Of a stretch of 64,000 nucleotides of DNA, positions 53,701 to 64,000 are shown one piece after another. The notes below the pieces were generated by a model. It was given only the letters and a program-made list of their open reading frames with translations, was not told the DNA's origin and searched no databases. A program made the translations under genes and the position numbers. Source of the DNA: Phorcus lineatus (taxonomy: Eukaryota > Mollusca > Gastropoda > Trochida > Trochidae); NCBI GenBank assembly GCA_921293015.1, contig OV121091.1:11685755-11749754 (forward strand), read 5' to 3'. The number at the start of each line of letters is the position of its first letter. Position 1 is the first letter of the stretch.

Positions 53701-54483
53701 AATAATAATCGAGGATTTTCTTGCGTTATCAGAAGTGATATTCTAAAGACATCAAATCGGAAAATAATAGAACTTATTTGTGTAAAGATAACTAGGCCAA
53801 AATTACTGGAGTTTAAGTTGGGTTTTTTCCATTTACATAAAGAGTAATACATCTGAATTATTATCAACACTATGTATTTATATAATCAAAAGTATCCAAT
53901 TCAAATCAATTATGTCATCTTTTGAGAATCGGACAAAGAAGCCTCTTTACGATAAACTTTAAATGAAAGAGCACCTAAACCTACTTTTAGCCTTTACTTT
54001 TGAATACGATCTCCAGAGTGTGGCCAGAGATCCGTGATGAACAGCATTTGCATCAAAGCAAAGCAAATATCCCTTAACCTTGTTTTCAATATCATTTCCA
54101 GTGGTCAGTCCAAGATCTACCGTGTGCTGTTGAGGTCGAGACGAAGCCTTTCCCAGCACAGCAACAGCAGTACAGCATCGAAGGACAATCTAGTGGACAA
54201 GTCCTTCTGGGGCAAGACAGCCAAGAGGGTTAAGCTCCAGTCTGTTACCACAGATGACCGGATCATAAAGTGGAGAGACGATAACTGGGGGTTCGAAATG
54301 GAGGATGGAGATGATTCGGTTTTCTCAGAACCACCCTCACCTGTCCAAAATGGACAGATTGCTTCAGTTGGAGTGACCACAAGAGCGTCACTGGCTATTC
54401 CAGATCCTCTGAGGTCAGTGCATTTCGAGGATGAACTTGAGAAGCGAAGAAGCCAGATCTCCACCAGTGGGAAGGTGGATTGA
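44739..54483 (+). CDS. Membrane mucin with C-type-lectin-like and WSC domains
   Basis: Ten coding exons: 44739-44781, 46032-46202, 46937-47070, 48543-48675, 49889-50035, 50454-50618, 51153-51296, 51782-52615, 53336-53423 and 54102-54483. Phase holds throughout and gives 746 aa. A signal peptide (MKIIGIVSLIIVI) comes first. Residues 15-71 are the first half of a C-type-lectin-like domain (WSSAHLRC, IWLGG, SWAWADG). Residues 72-160 are a WSC domain (GCFKRP, FDCFLSC, DRCTC, CNQPC, CGGSGFISIY). Residues 161-209 look like the second half of the first lectin domain (DCGYLS...SC...FCKD). Residues 210-312 are a second lectin-like domain (FWIGLN, WIWDDG, three later cysteines). Residues 313-590 are Thr/Pro/Ser-rich and probably heavily O-glycosylated. 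A transmembrane helix lies at about 592-613 and a 127-aa cytoplasmic tail follows. Canonical EPN/QPD and WND calcium-sugar motifs are absent, so classical sugar binding is doubtful. An acceptor at 44724-44725 shows there is a non-coding exon upstream. It is likely a cell-surface recognition or adhesion protein; ligand unknown. Confidence 0.85.
45250..45330. repeat. tRNA-like B-box, possible SINE scrap
   Basis: GGGGTTTGAATCCGGCAGGG at about 45292-45311 resembles the SINE head, but no full element or cloverleaf can be traced. It lies in intron 1 of the lectin gene. Confidence 0.3.
46937..48675 (+). other. WSC-domain cassette (two exons) nested in the first lectin domain
   Basis: Exons 46937-47070 and 48543-48675 together encode one WSC domain of about 80 residues with eight cysteines. 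The cassette enters and leaves in phase 1. Joining exon 46032-46202 directly to 49889-50035 would stay in frame and give an uninterrupted lectin-like domain. WSC domains are known from polycystin-1, Kremen and fungal stress sensors, where they stand as separate modules. Confidence 0.75.
51952..52350 (+). repeat. ACA-rich coding repeat of the mucin exon
   Basis: A run of ACA/ACG/ACT threonine codons with CCA proline codons gives TTT..P-type repeats. It is inside exon 8 of the lectin gene and is expected to vary in length. The valine-rich frame on the opposite strand is its shadow. Confidence 0.85.
53049..53126 (+). pseudogene. Decayed duplicate of the exon 9 acceptor region
   Basis: Aligns with 53281-53360, which contains the true acceptor and first codons of the transmembrane exon. 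Shared blocks are ATTGTATTACA, GAAGATCGTT and TTAACTCAGGTCTCT.CATCGGAC. After about 25 exon bases it diverges into GGAGTTAATTG, a stop-containing frame. It is not usable as an exon. Confidence 0.75.
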
Positions 54484-54814
54484 TGGAGGAGGTTCTTGAG
54501 CTTGTTGTCAGGACAGAGGATATCAATCAGAGGAAATCCAGTTCTCCGATTCTAAAATTGTATCATAGTTGTGTCATACAGCGATATATTACAGATATCA
54601 GGACAATTTTGCGAACCTGTGAGCTCTCTTAAAGTTGTGGCTCGCCGCTTAATTGGAAATAATGACGAAATCAGGTCAACGTTTTGTGCGTGTCATTGGA
54701 CATATTTGACAAACGAGGCGGGAAGGCACTCGGGGGTATTATAGCTAGGAGGCGTGTTAATCCTGGTGAATGCTATATTTAGCAATGGAACGAACCTACT
54801 TCGCTTATATGTTG

Positions 54815-54975
54815 GCTGGGTATTCTTTTCAACGAAGTGAGCAAATTAGAAAATGTTTGTAAAGTATCCTTTGTCAACGAAGCGAGCAAATCAGAAAATG
54901 ATGGCAGGGTAACCTTTGTCAACCAACGTAGAAAATCAGAAAAAAGCAGGGTATCCCTTGCCAACGAAGAAGTCT
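54815..54975. repeat. Short tandem repeat, about 45-50 bases, three to four units
   Basis: Repeated CAACGAAGCGAGCAAATCAG followed by AAAATG...GTATCCTTTGT. The units are imperfect. It lies about 330 bases after the lectin stop codon, probably in the 3' UTR or just beyond. Confidence 0.75.
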
Positions 54976-55369
54976 TATAAGACGGCCTGATTTTTTTAAG
55001 ATGGTATCTTTAGCACACCATTGGACATTTTAGATATTTCTAACCCTGTCCGTTTTATATCATCAACGTAAAAATCAACACCAGGATTTGTCAAATTATA
55101 GCATATACGTCACGTACACTTTCTTAAGCATATAACACGTGCTGTTAGAAAAAGCAAAATGATGTTTGAATAATATCTTTACCTAGATCTAGTTTTCTTC
55201 CAAATTATGTTGATATGGATACGGATGTCCGGCAGGCAATTTCATGACATATGGTTCCTACTATATAATTACATGTTGATGGATTACAAAAGTGAATGGA
55301 AGATACCTTAAAGCTATAATTATGTATATAATATAGTTGTGAGACTTAGCGTGGTATCGAGAATTATGA

Positions 55370-55670
55370 CGATGATAAATATATCGTGATACGTTGTGTC
55401 TGTCGCGATATGATATTTACCTTCAAAATGTTTTTTTGAAATATCAAGATGTTTGTACAATATTAATATTTTAATGTTTGAAAACCATCCTGCTACATCA
55501 GCGTATTCGTCTCCGCCTTGCTCGATTATTTGATGGACCGAGACAAATACGCTGATGTATCAGGATGTATAAAAAACTAACAATAGTGTATAGTGATATA
55601 TATCGTATCGAATCGTATCGCTATCGATATCGTGATACGTTTCGTATCTTGAAATGTCTGTATCGTCACA
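55370..55670. repeat. TATCGATA-type dispersed repeat with an internal hairpin
   Basis: TATCGTGATACGTT occurs at about 55381 and 55631 around a region rich in TATCG palindromes. Inside it, 55475-55562 is a strong hairpin: CATCCTGCTACATCAGCGTA on the left and TACGCTGATGTATCAGGATG on the right, with about a 30-base loop. Confidence 0.7.
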
Positions 55671-55684
55671 AGTATTATCAACCA

Positions 55685-55932
55685 TTAAAGGAGCAAAAGC
55701 ACGTCTTTTTCAGATAAATAAAATTATGTCACGAAATTAAATGTTACCATTTGAAAGACCATGTTTCTTTATAAAAAGAAACAGTTCTCTATCGAATGTA
55801 CCATGTTCAGTTAAGCTATGCTTATCTATTTCCTTACCGCAAATGATTAAAAGGTGTTCACACACAAATGGCCGCAAGTGGCTAAAATGTAAAGAAACTA
55901 AATTTCCATCCAACGTGCTACTGCCCCTTTAA
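55685..55932. mobile_element. MITE-like element, best complete copy
   Basis: Terminal inverted repeats TTAAAGGAGCAAAAGCACGT (left) and TTAAAGGGGCAGTAGCACGT (right, reverse complement) match at 17 of 20 positions. The core AAATGATTAAAAGGTGTTCA is followed by CAAATGGCCGC. TTAA at both outer ends would suit a TTAA target-site duplication. At least six other copies or fragments occur in this window. Confidence 0.78.
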
Positions 55933-56536
55933 GTGGCAAGGTTTTTCTCTGTTATATTACGACGAACATTATTAAATCTATTATATGTACACTAGTGCTA
56001 TTAGGAAAGATGTTCAATGAAGAGGTCATGTAGTAAAACCTGTAAATATATTTTTTAACAATGTTACTACGATTATGTTAGCAAATTGTTCGAAGTCTTA
56101 AATCCTCATTTTAAAAATCATATAATCACATGAAGTCATCCATATTTTGAAAAATATTGAATGATGAATAGGAAAATTTGGTTTGATTTTAAAGAAACCA
56201 TGTTATCACTATTTTTTGGGCAAGTCGTCGTTGAAAATATGTTCAATAAGTTGTGACTTTGCAATGAAATAAAATGTTATTTATCACCGTTATGCATGGA
56301 CATGAAATATGTTCTTCGTGAATGTCAGTTAGTAACAATGTTAGTCTTCGAAGGTTTTACATTACTGAGATGTGATGTTGTCTGTTTCTGATCAGGATTC
56401 AACTATGTAACTACTTATATCGAAAATAAACTTTTTACCATTCAATTTCACATTTTTAATCGCTACTGCAATGATTGACGATAATATTTCTAATTTGGGA
56501 CAAACTATACATAAATAGAGATTATTATTCGAGGGA

Positions 56537-56645
56537 AGGGGTCATATGACATTTGCGAAACGAGTGTGAATTTTGTACTACCCGAGCGAGAGCGAGGGTT
56601 ATACACAAATTCGCACGAATTTCGTAAAATTCATATGACACACAT
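56537..56645. repeat. Foldback with a CGAGCGAGAGCGAG loop
   Basis: The left arm (GGTCATATGACATTTGCGAA...GTGTGAATT) pairs with the right arm (AATTCGCACGAATTTCGTAA...CATATGACAC). The loop carries CCCGAGCGAGAGCGAGGG. The same structure with the loop reversed is at 59545-59658. Confidence 0.82.
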
Positions 56646-58764
56646 CCAAATGTAATATTGATTCTATTCAATCTTAAACATGGAAATATTCAGAAAACGG
56701 CCTACTGTCCTTCCGACGGCCCGGTACAGTGACGACACGTACAATAGGTTTATGACGTCAGAGTCGACGAAATGGTTCCGTCAGGTAGCATTGACCATTC
56801 ACCTTCCATAAAATTTAACAACCAAAAGGCCCTCTAACATACCAAGTTGTTGATTGGCTAAAGTGAAAGGTCACCTGACACGCCTCCTTTGGATTTGTCC
56901 CCAGATCAAAAACGCAGTGAGAGGCGAGGGATAGCTAGTGATTTTAATGAGAGAGAATTCATTCAAGATAGGCGCCAGAGTTCTTAGAGGCACGGTGATT
57001 CCGTCGAAACTACAGACGCCTTAGGACATCGCAATTATATGTTTTAAACGTTCTTACTCACAAAATAAATCATATCACGTGCAGATAATACCGAAGAGGC
57101 TGTTGCACTCAAAAACATGAATTTTGACGGGTTGGGAGCAAGGTTTGAATAAGTCAGTGATAGAGACTGTTATAATTGAAAGCCATGTGGCGACACCAGT
57201 CTATGTTTAAAGATCGTGAAACTTGTGAAATATACAGATCCAGGTATTGATATTGGAATTTCTTCACACTGTTTTTATTAAAACGTCTTACAAATTCGTA
57301 TTTCTTAAATGAAATTTTCTTTTTATTTCATGTTTTTTAAATTATCTTATTAGACATAAATATGTGTAATCAAAGTCGGATAAGTAAAATACCACCACAT
57401 ATATTTAAAAAAAGAAGACTGTAAAGATTCTGTAAATTTATTCAAGCTAAAAAGTAGTTAAAATGTAAAGAACTATTTGTAGAAAAAGATAAATATAATA
57501 ATTGATAACAAACTAAACATACATACATAAGGAACTTTGTAGTAAGATATTGAATATTGAATTATGATGTAAACTAATACTATTTATGGCATTAACATAT
57601 GTTAAAAGAACAAGTGTACACAAGCCTTACAAAATTGTGATTTCTTTAATTGTATAACGCACTGTTCTGAATTACCTAACACATAAATAAATAGGTAAAA
57701 ATAAAAATGAAGTGACTCTTGGTTTGTATTAAACATATTTGGAATATATTCAATAATTGTTGCAAAGAAAAATTTACATTTTAAATAAAAAAATCTAAAA
57801 AGTACAAAAACAAATTATTCATGCACTTAACATATTGTTATTGCACAAGTTTTGACAACAGACTTAAACTATTTTACTTAAATAAATGTTTAGGATATCT
57901 GTAATTATTCAAATTTGTAAATTGTTTTAATCTAGAATTCTTACAAGGCAGCACGAATGATATTTGCACTGACAATTGTACAACTCCCCTCCCCCCTCCC
58001 CTACCAGAAACCTTTTATATAGGCTTTACTCATGCAATATACGTATTAGATTTTTAATGTTTTTTCTTTGATCCCATTTTCTGTATGATACAGATTCCCA
58101 TTGTTCCGATACCTGTAATTTTGCACTTGATTTTCATAAATTTGATTACGACTTTAAAATAGACAATAATAATTTGAAAGTTTTAGAATCAAATAAAATA
58201 TAATACAAAATTTAGATAATAATAAATCTACACATATCATCACATTGATAACTTGAAGCATTTCAGTTATTTCTATACTTTTAGCAAAGAGGCATTTACA
58301 AGACTTGAGTTGGACATGGTTTGGAATTCAAATAAAATTAAATGAGTGAACCATCTTGGGGATTTCCCCTCCCCTTTCAAAGATGCTGCATAGCCGCAAT
58401 GACATTTTCAAAAAAATATTTGGCAGTTGAGAAAAACAACATTTGGCCTTTCAAAACATCAAACATTGCAATGAAAACACCTGGTCACTTTTCTTAAACT
58501 TGTAAATATGAACACCTTACCTCACTCTATCCATATAGAGACTATCATGAGAAACAAGCAATGTAATATTTCACTGTGAAATCAAGCACATGGATTGCAA
58601 AGGCTGAGCCATTACTATTAGAATGAAATGGACGTAAAAGTAATAAGAATTATCATACTCAAAACATTTATGTTAAGCCCACTGCTACAATAAAAGTCAA
58701 AGGCTTGTTGACACAAGCCTAGCCTTGATTTCTAGCAATATTCAAGACAATAACATGAGCAGGA

Positions 58765-58822
58765 AGTTAAAGCGAGATTGCGACCACAATTAAAATGAGA
58801 ATTGAGGGCGCAGGTTCACTTT
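58765..58822. mobile_element. Half copy of the 20364-20531 foldback family
   Basis: GTTAAAGCGAGATTGCGACC followed by ACAATTAAAATGAGA corresponds to one arm of the element in transporter intron 5. The opposite arm is not present. Confidence 0.6.
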
Positions 58823-59382
58823 TAGGGCAGACAGTGGCAGATCTTGGATAAGGGAGTTCAACACCCCCCTCCTTTTTTTCTGCGCATAAAATGGTCACAT
58901 CCTTTTCAAAATCCCTTTCAAATTTCCTTGAGTCACCAGCAGCGCTTCCATGTAAATTTTCAATTAAAAACTAATTATAAAGAATGGTTTTGGAGGATTA
59001 ACAGAATTTCCCCATCTTATCAATATATACTAATAAGAGCCACTGCAGCCAACATCACATCTGTTGCCAGGAATAAAACCAAATATTGTGCCAGTACCAA
59101 ATACTTTTTGGCTCCACTACAGCATCAATGTATAAAGACATTTAAAATGACATAAAGTAGGTTCCATAAAAACTTATTTGGATTTGATTAACTCCTTAAA
59201 GTGATTTTGCTCAAATCCTGTCACTCAAACATATTCATCCCAAAATAATATTGATACTTCATTTTCTTGTTATTAATAATAATCAGGGAAAGACATTGTA
59301 CATGTTCATAAGTCAAAATTCTTGTCGTCCTTACATGCATACTGGTTATAAAGAATCATAAGAATTAAACACCCAAACTAGC

Positions 59383-59500
59383 AACGATTGTTTCAGTGCT
59401 AGTTACCGTATTATGTCGTCTGTGACGTCATCAAACCATTGTTCGTGACGTCACTTAAGCGGGCCGCCGCAAAGAAAGCAGGCCGCTTTCCGTGTGTTTT
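59383..59500. repeat. Second copy of the TGACGTCA-bearing dispersed repeat
   Basis: Aligns with 24853-24985 and carries two TGACGTCA octamers (59423-59430, 59446-59453). It is followed directly by a foldback at 59545. Confidence 0.75.
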
Positions 59501-59544
59501 AAATGAAATAAGATAGGTTATAAAGAAATTATAACCCTCGGAAA

Positions 59545-59658
59545 TGTGTCATATGACTTTGACAAAACTCGTGTGAACTTGTGTATAACCCTCGCTCTCG
59601 CTCGGGTAATACAAAAATTCACACTCATTTCGTAAAAGTCATATGACACACTTCCTCA
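59545..59658. repeat. Foldback with a CTCGCTCTCGCTCG loop
   Basis: The left arm TCATATGACTTTGACAAAAC...GTGTGAA pairs with TTCACACTCATTTCGTAAAA...TCATATGACA. The loop ACCCTCGCTCTCGCTCGGGT is the reverse complement of that at 56577-56598. Confidence 0.82.
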
Positions 59659-59790
59659 GGTAATAATCTCTATATATTGACATTGCATAAATCAATCAGT
59701 ATTGTAAATGTCAGTGAAAGTAATCAATTTTTGATAAATTAAATCACCAATAATAACGTTGGAATGATTTTTTAAAAATTCCCCGTCATT

Positions 59791-62700
59791 TTAAGATATT
59801 CCTCTAACGGCCTTCAACCAGTTGAGCATTAGTGTGTAGTCCGTGTTCTCCGCCAGCCGAGTCTTCCGCTGCGATAGATCTGACACTAGTTTATTGAACT
59901 GATCTCTCATTTTCCTGTGGATAGTCTCGCGTTCAAGATCTCCCTGAAAAATGAATATTTAATTCATATAAAAATAATTTTTTTTATTTTTCTGTGTATA
60001 CTATTGTGGTCAAGATCTCCCTGAAAAGTAAAAATTCAATACATTAAATGTGTACTTTCATTTTTCTGTTGGTAGTCTAACATTCAACATCTCCCTGAAA
60101 AGTGAATATTTCATTCATGTAAATTTCGCCTTTGATTTTTCTGTGGGTAGTCTTGTTTCAAGATCTCCCTCAAAGTGAATATCTAATTCATATAAATTTG
60201 TTTTTTCATTGTCGGTAGATAGTCTTGAGTTCAAGACCTCCCTGAAAAAAGAATAATTAATTCATAAAAATGTAGAGCAATATTTTAATTGGCTTCAAGT
60301 TTTGTGCTATTTCCCAAGTCAAAGCCAGAACACAATGTGTAATACGAAGACGTTTGACACTTACGTAAACAGGGTTGTTTCCCTTGGACCAAATTAGTTT
60401 TCTTGTTTCTTAGAACTCTCATTCACAAATTAGTTACAAATCAGAATGGCAGATTTTTTAAAATATTTGTTTCAAAGGAGTCAGTTGTTCAACAGACATT
60501 TGACCGATAAGGTTCCTTCTGACAGAGTTTATGATGTTGAAACAGATAACAGAGAAATGAAAAATTCAAAATGACAAAATTGAGAAGATTAACACTGATG
60601 ACAATGAAAGTTTGATGCAAACTCAGTGAGCCAATGTCAAAGTTGTGTAATAACACCTGAAGAAAAGACTTGACCAATGATCATTTTCCCAGTATGTGAC
60701 AAATTTGCTATTCAAATTAATTCTAAAATTATTAAGGTTTTAATGATAAAAAGATTAAAATACAATTACAAGTGATATCACCTTGACAATTAACACTAAT
60801 AATGCATAAAAATTCTTCAAATTTGTTGAACACAATAACAGTACACGGGTACACAAACCTCAAGTGGATCTGTTCGAACTCGCATGATGAAATCTTTAAC
60901 TTCCCCCTGACACTTGACCGGTGGACACTGACCTCTACACATGTACTCCAGACTGTCCAGCTTATGGAAATTCTGTAATTTGATTTTGCAACATGTCAAT
61001 TTTCATATCAGCCAGACCTAAAAAACAGCCCTTTAACTTACGGCCATTGGTCATGGTATAGACTGCATCGCAAATGAATTTTCAGATTGGGCAGCAATAT
61101 GGGTTCTGTGCCCTTACCTTAATCACATTTGCAAAACACCCATTATCATTGACTGGTAAATGATAAAAGGAATTATCGTGATCAAGCTTAAAATGTATCA
61201 TCAAACAGATCAGATTTGAGGCTTAAAAGATGCCTTGGAGATTTCTCAAAAGAAAGCTTGACCACCTTGCATGCTTATTGGAGATAAACAATGAGAATAT
61301 CAAATTTGAATAATGAAAATTAATCATATTTCCATATGCTTGTGATGATAGGTATAGAATCAACTCTACATTAATATTTGCTAGTACATCTGTCAAAGAA
61401 TCTAGTAAGTCTCTAAACCCAAAATCACGAAATATGGTATCAAGACATCGCACATATCAGGTATCAATTACATAATCCCTCATATAATAATTCACTATTG
61501 TTTACACGATGATGTGATTGGTCCACTAATGACTATAGGTTTTGACTGCGCTAAACTGGTGTAAGAACGTGCGAGCAAGGAGGATGCTTTCAGACCATTG
61601 CGGAGAGGAAACCACCTGGTAGAAGACTTTGAATCCCGCCATAGTCAATATTTAAAAACTTTTATTCCTCGGACCACAGTCAGTTCTAATCTATGCAACT
61701 TAATCAAAGAACATTTATGTCATTTCTTAGTTACCTCCCTTGATTGTATTTTACCTGATAGAAGAGTTTCCTGTCCCGACCTGTGTTGATATGTTTCTGG
61801 TTTTCAATGAGGTTAAAATTGTTTTTCACCAGGCCTAGATACTGCTGAATACCACGCTCTGTGACAAACTTCTCTCTTTCAGCCGATAGTGCCTGAAAAG
61901 GTATAACAAAATTTAGTTTAAAATGTTCAATAAAAGATGAGGTTTCTCAATGCATTTTTCCTTAGAACCCTCGGTTACAAGTAGACCTTTCTGTGATACA
62001 AAATCTTGATATGTTGTATCCTTTCATGCAATCATTAATGTTGTCTTTAACTGCAGAGGCTGATCTACAGGGGTGGTGTTTCAGGGCCCCCCCCCCCCTT
62101 TCTGAATTTCTGAAAATTGACAGTAAAATGAGTGAACCCCCTCCTTTCCAATATGTCCACCCCTTCAAAATCCCTTCAACCTTCACTGACCTGGGCCTAG
62201 TTTTTTACAAGCATTCTTATACCTAATATAATTGATAGTACCATATTTCAAGATTGGCTTATGGCTATCTTCGCACTTAGAGAGCTTAAGAAGCCTAAGC
62301 CTTAGTTGGTTCAATCAAGCATTTAGATAGATAAAGAGAAAGGTTATATAATCAAGTGGGGCAGATCAAGGAATTTTGAAGGAGGGAATTTTGAAAGGGG
62401 GGGTGGTTTAACCTTCAAAAAGGGGGTAGAGTTTACTGTCGAAGGTTTCCAACTTTACGTTTGATTGAACATGCACTCCTTATGATTATCCATGATTATC
62501 CACAGTAGAATAAAAAGTGTACATATCAATGATGCCATTTTAGTGTAACATCTTTTCATTATTTGAGAAAGGAAAATGGATTTGCTAAGCGTGACGGAAC
62601 TCTGTACATCTATTTTAAAGACCCTTGTATTGATTGATTAAGATTTTCCTACAATAGGTAACAATTGTTTTCCTTTTCGTAATATCACATGTTATAGTGA

Positions 62701-63850
62701 ATTTAAGACATGTTTATAACATAAATAATTTTTTCATGCAAAACATTTGTTAAAATTACATATGTATATATATAATTATGATTTAAGCATAAATTTGTTG
62801 ATAACTTACTTTCCAGGCAGGGCTCATGTATTCATGTCCATCGGCAAAAATGAGCTGAAAACCAAAATAAAATTAAATGTTAGATATATGATGAAACTGA
62901 AAAGGAGAATAAATTAGCTAGCACGTTGAGTGAGTGAGTAATTGTTTAACACTCCTTGGGCAATATTTCAGCGGCGTTGCTAGCAGGTTCTACGACACTA
63001 ACGCCATCTTTAATTTTGTTTCAGGTAAAGCTATACATAAACAAGAATCATCTATTCCTCTTCTAGTTTTTAAGTGTTGATTTAAAATTGACAATATGAA
63101 CAAAAGTAATAATTTGAAAGGGCTGTGTGCAGAATTTTCAGACCAGAATGTGAGACTTTTTCAATCATTTTGAATGGGGGGGGGGGAAGATGAACCCACT
63201 GATCATCCTAACCCCTCCTTCATCCATTATTGGGGGAGCTTATGTAAGTTATGCCTTATCAAATTTACCATCTGAAATATTTTGAATGTTCTCAATGAAA
63301 TTATGCACAGGTAAAGATGAATTATAAATATTACTGTAAGGTTGCTTATTTTATAACTTTTACAAAGCGTAAAAAGTGTAGCGTTTACAAAGGATGAGCA
63401 TATGCTCCATTCGACCAGTTTAAACTTCACCTCTATGCTCTAGGCTATTTGTATAAACAGTTGATAAGACCAAGGATATGATTTAAACACAAAACTGATC
63501 AAACAAGTTTTGGAAACTCCTTTCATTATTTTACGTCTGTTTTATTTAAGATATTGTATTCATATTCAATTTTGAATTTGATAATAGTTACAGATAAATA
63601 TTATAGTTTAGTGTGCAGGCAGGTTTCGGTCAGGGCTGTCAAGTTTTTGAGCTAGCCAGCCCTGTGGTCTTGCATAAAATCTTGGGAGTTTCATACCCTG
63701 CTAATACAAACCCACCTCGAGGATGACGACACTGGCTTTAAGCACCATCTCACAGAAGAGTCTGACCTCATATGCTCCATACTCAAACTGTTTCTGAGGT
63801 CCTCGGTTCTCCACACTCTCAGGCAGTTGTCTGCACGAGGACATCACTGT
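59791..63850 (-). CDS. Unrecognised protein, last five exons (5' part beyond the window)
   Basis: Exons 63850-63716, 62854-62810, 61892-61755, 60972-60859 and 59943-59791 (135, 45, 138, 114 and 153 nt) all start and end in phase 0 with good AG/GT sites. They encode about 194 C-terminal residues ending in NWLKAVRGIS and a TAA stop. The upstream exons lie past the right edge. The sequence is charged and looks mainly helical, with no signal peptide or membrane segment in this part. Recognisable strings are GAYEVRLFCEMVLKASVVIL, FADGHEYMSPAWK, a short cysteine cluster (MCRGQCPPVKCQ) and DFIMRVRTDPLE. I do not recognise the family. Strict phase-0 exons and sound splice sites argue that it is a real, conserved cytosolic protein. 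Confidence 0.72.
62060..62440. repeat. G/C-run dispersed repeat
   Basis: Runs of eight to ten C or G, with CCCCTTCAAAATCCCTTCAA at about 62160 and its reverse-complement relative GGAATTTTGAAGGAGGG at about 62370. Similar text occurs near 58850 and 63175. It is a common style of interspersed repeat in marine invertebrates and lies in an intron of the unrecognised gene. Confidence 0.5.
62520..62680. mobile_element. MITE-like element, fragment
   Basis: GATGCCATTTTAGTGTAACA followed by TCTTTTCATTATTTGAGAAAGG is the reverse complement of the family core found at 55848-55884. It lies in an intron of the unrecognised gene. Confidence 0.5.
62935..63012. mobile_element. SINE fragment with GAGTGAGTGAG start
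   Basis: TGAGTGAGTGAGTAATTGTT, then GGGCAATATTTCAGCGGCGT, matches the non-tRNA end of a SINE widespread in molluscs as I know it. Only about 75 bases remain. Confidence 0.6.
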
Positions 63851-64000
63851 CTGAAATAGAATAGAGGATAGGGCACATTCTTTGATAATTTTCATGCAAT
63901 AAAAATACAACCAATGGCTCTGTAGCTCATCAGACTATGTATGATTTATTTATATGTACATATATTTATATACTTTTTACTTTTAACTTCATATCTTTAT

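Larger units (their letters stand above)
54484..59790. other. 3' UTR of the lectin gene and intergenic DNA
   Basis: No further exon could be supported. The first part should be lectin 3' UTR; an AATAAA at 55717-55722 is one candidate signal. Repeats listed separately fill parts of it. From about 57250 to 58760 the sequence is AT-rich and featureless. A stretch near 58840-58930 with CAACACCCCCCTCC and TCAAAATCCC resembles others near 62100 and 62400 and is a dispersed G/C-run repeat. Confidence 0.5.

Noticed and set aside
54102-54140. ITIM-like tyrosine motif in the cytoplasmic tail (IYRVLL)
   Set aside because: The residue two before the tyrosine is lysine, not Ser/Ile/Val/Leu, and no second motif is present.
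58844-59155. 103-residue plus-strand open frame
   Set aside because: Its first part is a G/C-run repeat found elsewhere, and the remainder has no codon or domain signal.

Overview
The window looks like animal nuclear DNA, most likely from a mollusc. It is AT-rich, and its genes are split into many short exons with GT-AG introns. Interspersed repeats include tRNA-derived SINEs that start with a GAGTGAGTGAG / TTTAACGCCGC-like motif; I know that motif as typical of molluscan SINEs, which is recall and not a search. There are no operons, Shine-Dalgarno sites or CRISPR arrays. I assembled five complete gene models and one partial model by hand from splice sites, and reading phase is preserved across every junction.

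Layout: (1) 1-2997, repeat-bearing DNA with no gene. (2) 2998-6611 and 9034-12161, minus strand: two tandem glyoxylate/hydroxypyruvate reductase (GRHPR-like) genes of three coding exons each, 329 and 328 aa. (3) 15980-24297 and 28209-39126, minus strand: two tandem 11-exon major-facilitator genes (555 and 513 aa) resembling SLC49A4/DIRC2, a lysosomal transporter. (4) 39127-44738, gene-poor, with a minisatellite and a long AGT trinucleotide tract. (5) 44739-54483, plus strand: a 10-exon gene for a 746-aa single-pass membrane protein with C-type-lectin-like, WSC, threonine-rich mucin and cytoplasmic regions. (6) 54484-59790, gene-poor with several foldback repeats. (7) 59791-63850, minus strand: the last five exons of a gene I do not recognise, which continues past the right edge.

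How the parts relate: the first four genes are two neighbouring tandem duplications. Each pair keeps intron positions and nearly all exon lengths but differs at the protein ends or in small indels. In the transporter pair the difference falls on the acidic dileucine lysosomal sorting signal, and one copy has gained four N-terminal 21-residue repeats.

The most striking structure is in the lectin gene. A two-exon WSC cassette, phase 1 at both ends, sits inside the intron that splits the first lectin domain at its WxWxDG motif. The WSC domain is therefore nested in, or alternatively spliced into, a lectin fold.

Much of the remaining sequence is small inverted-repeat elements, SINE and LINE remnants and satellites. 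Several lie in introns within tens of bases of splice sites.
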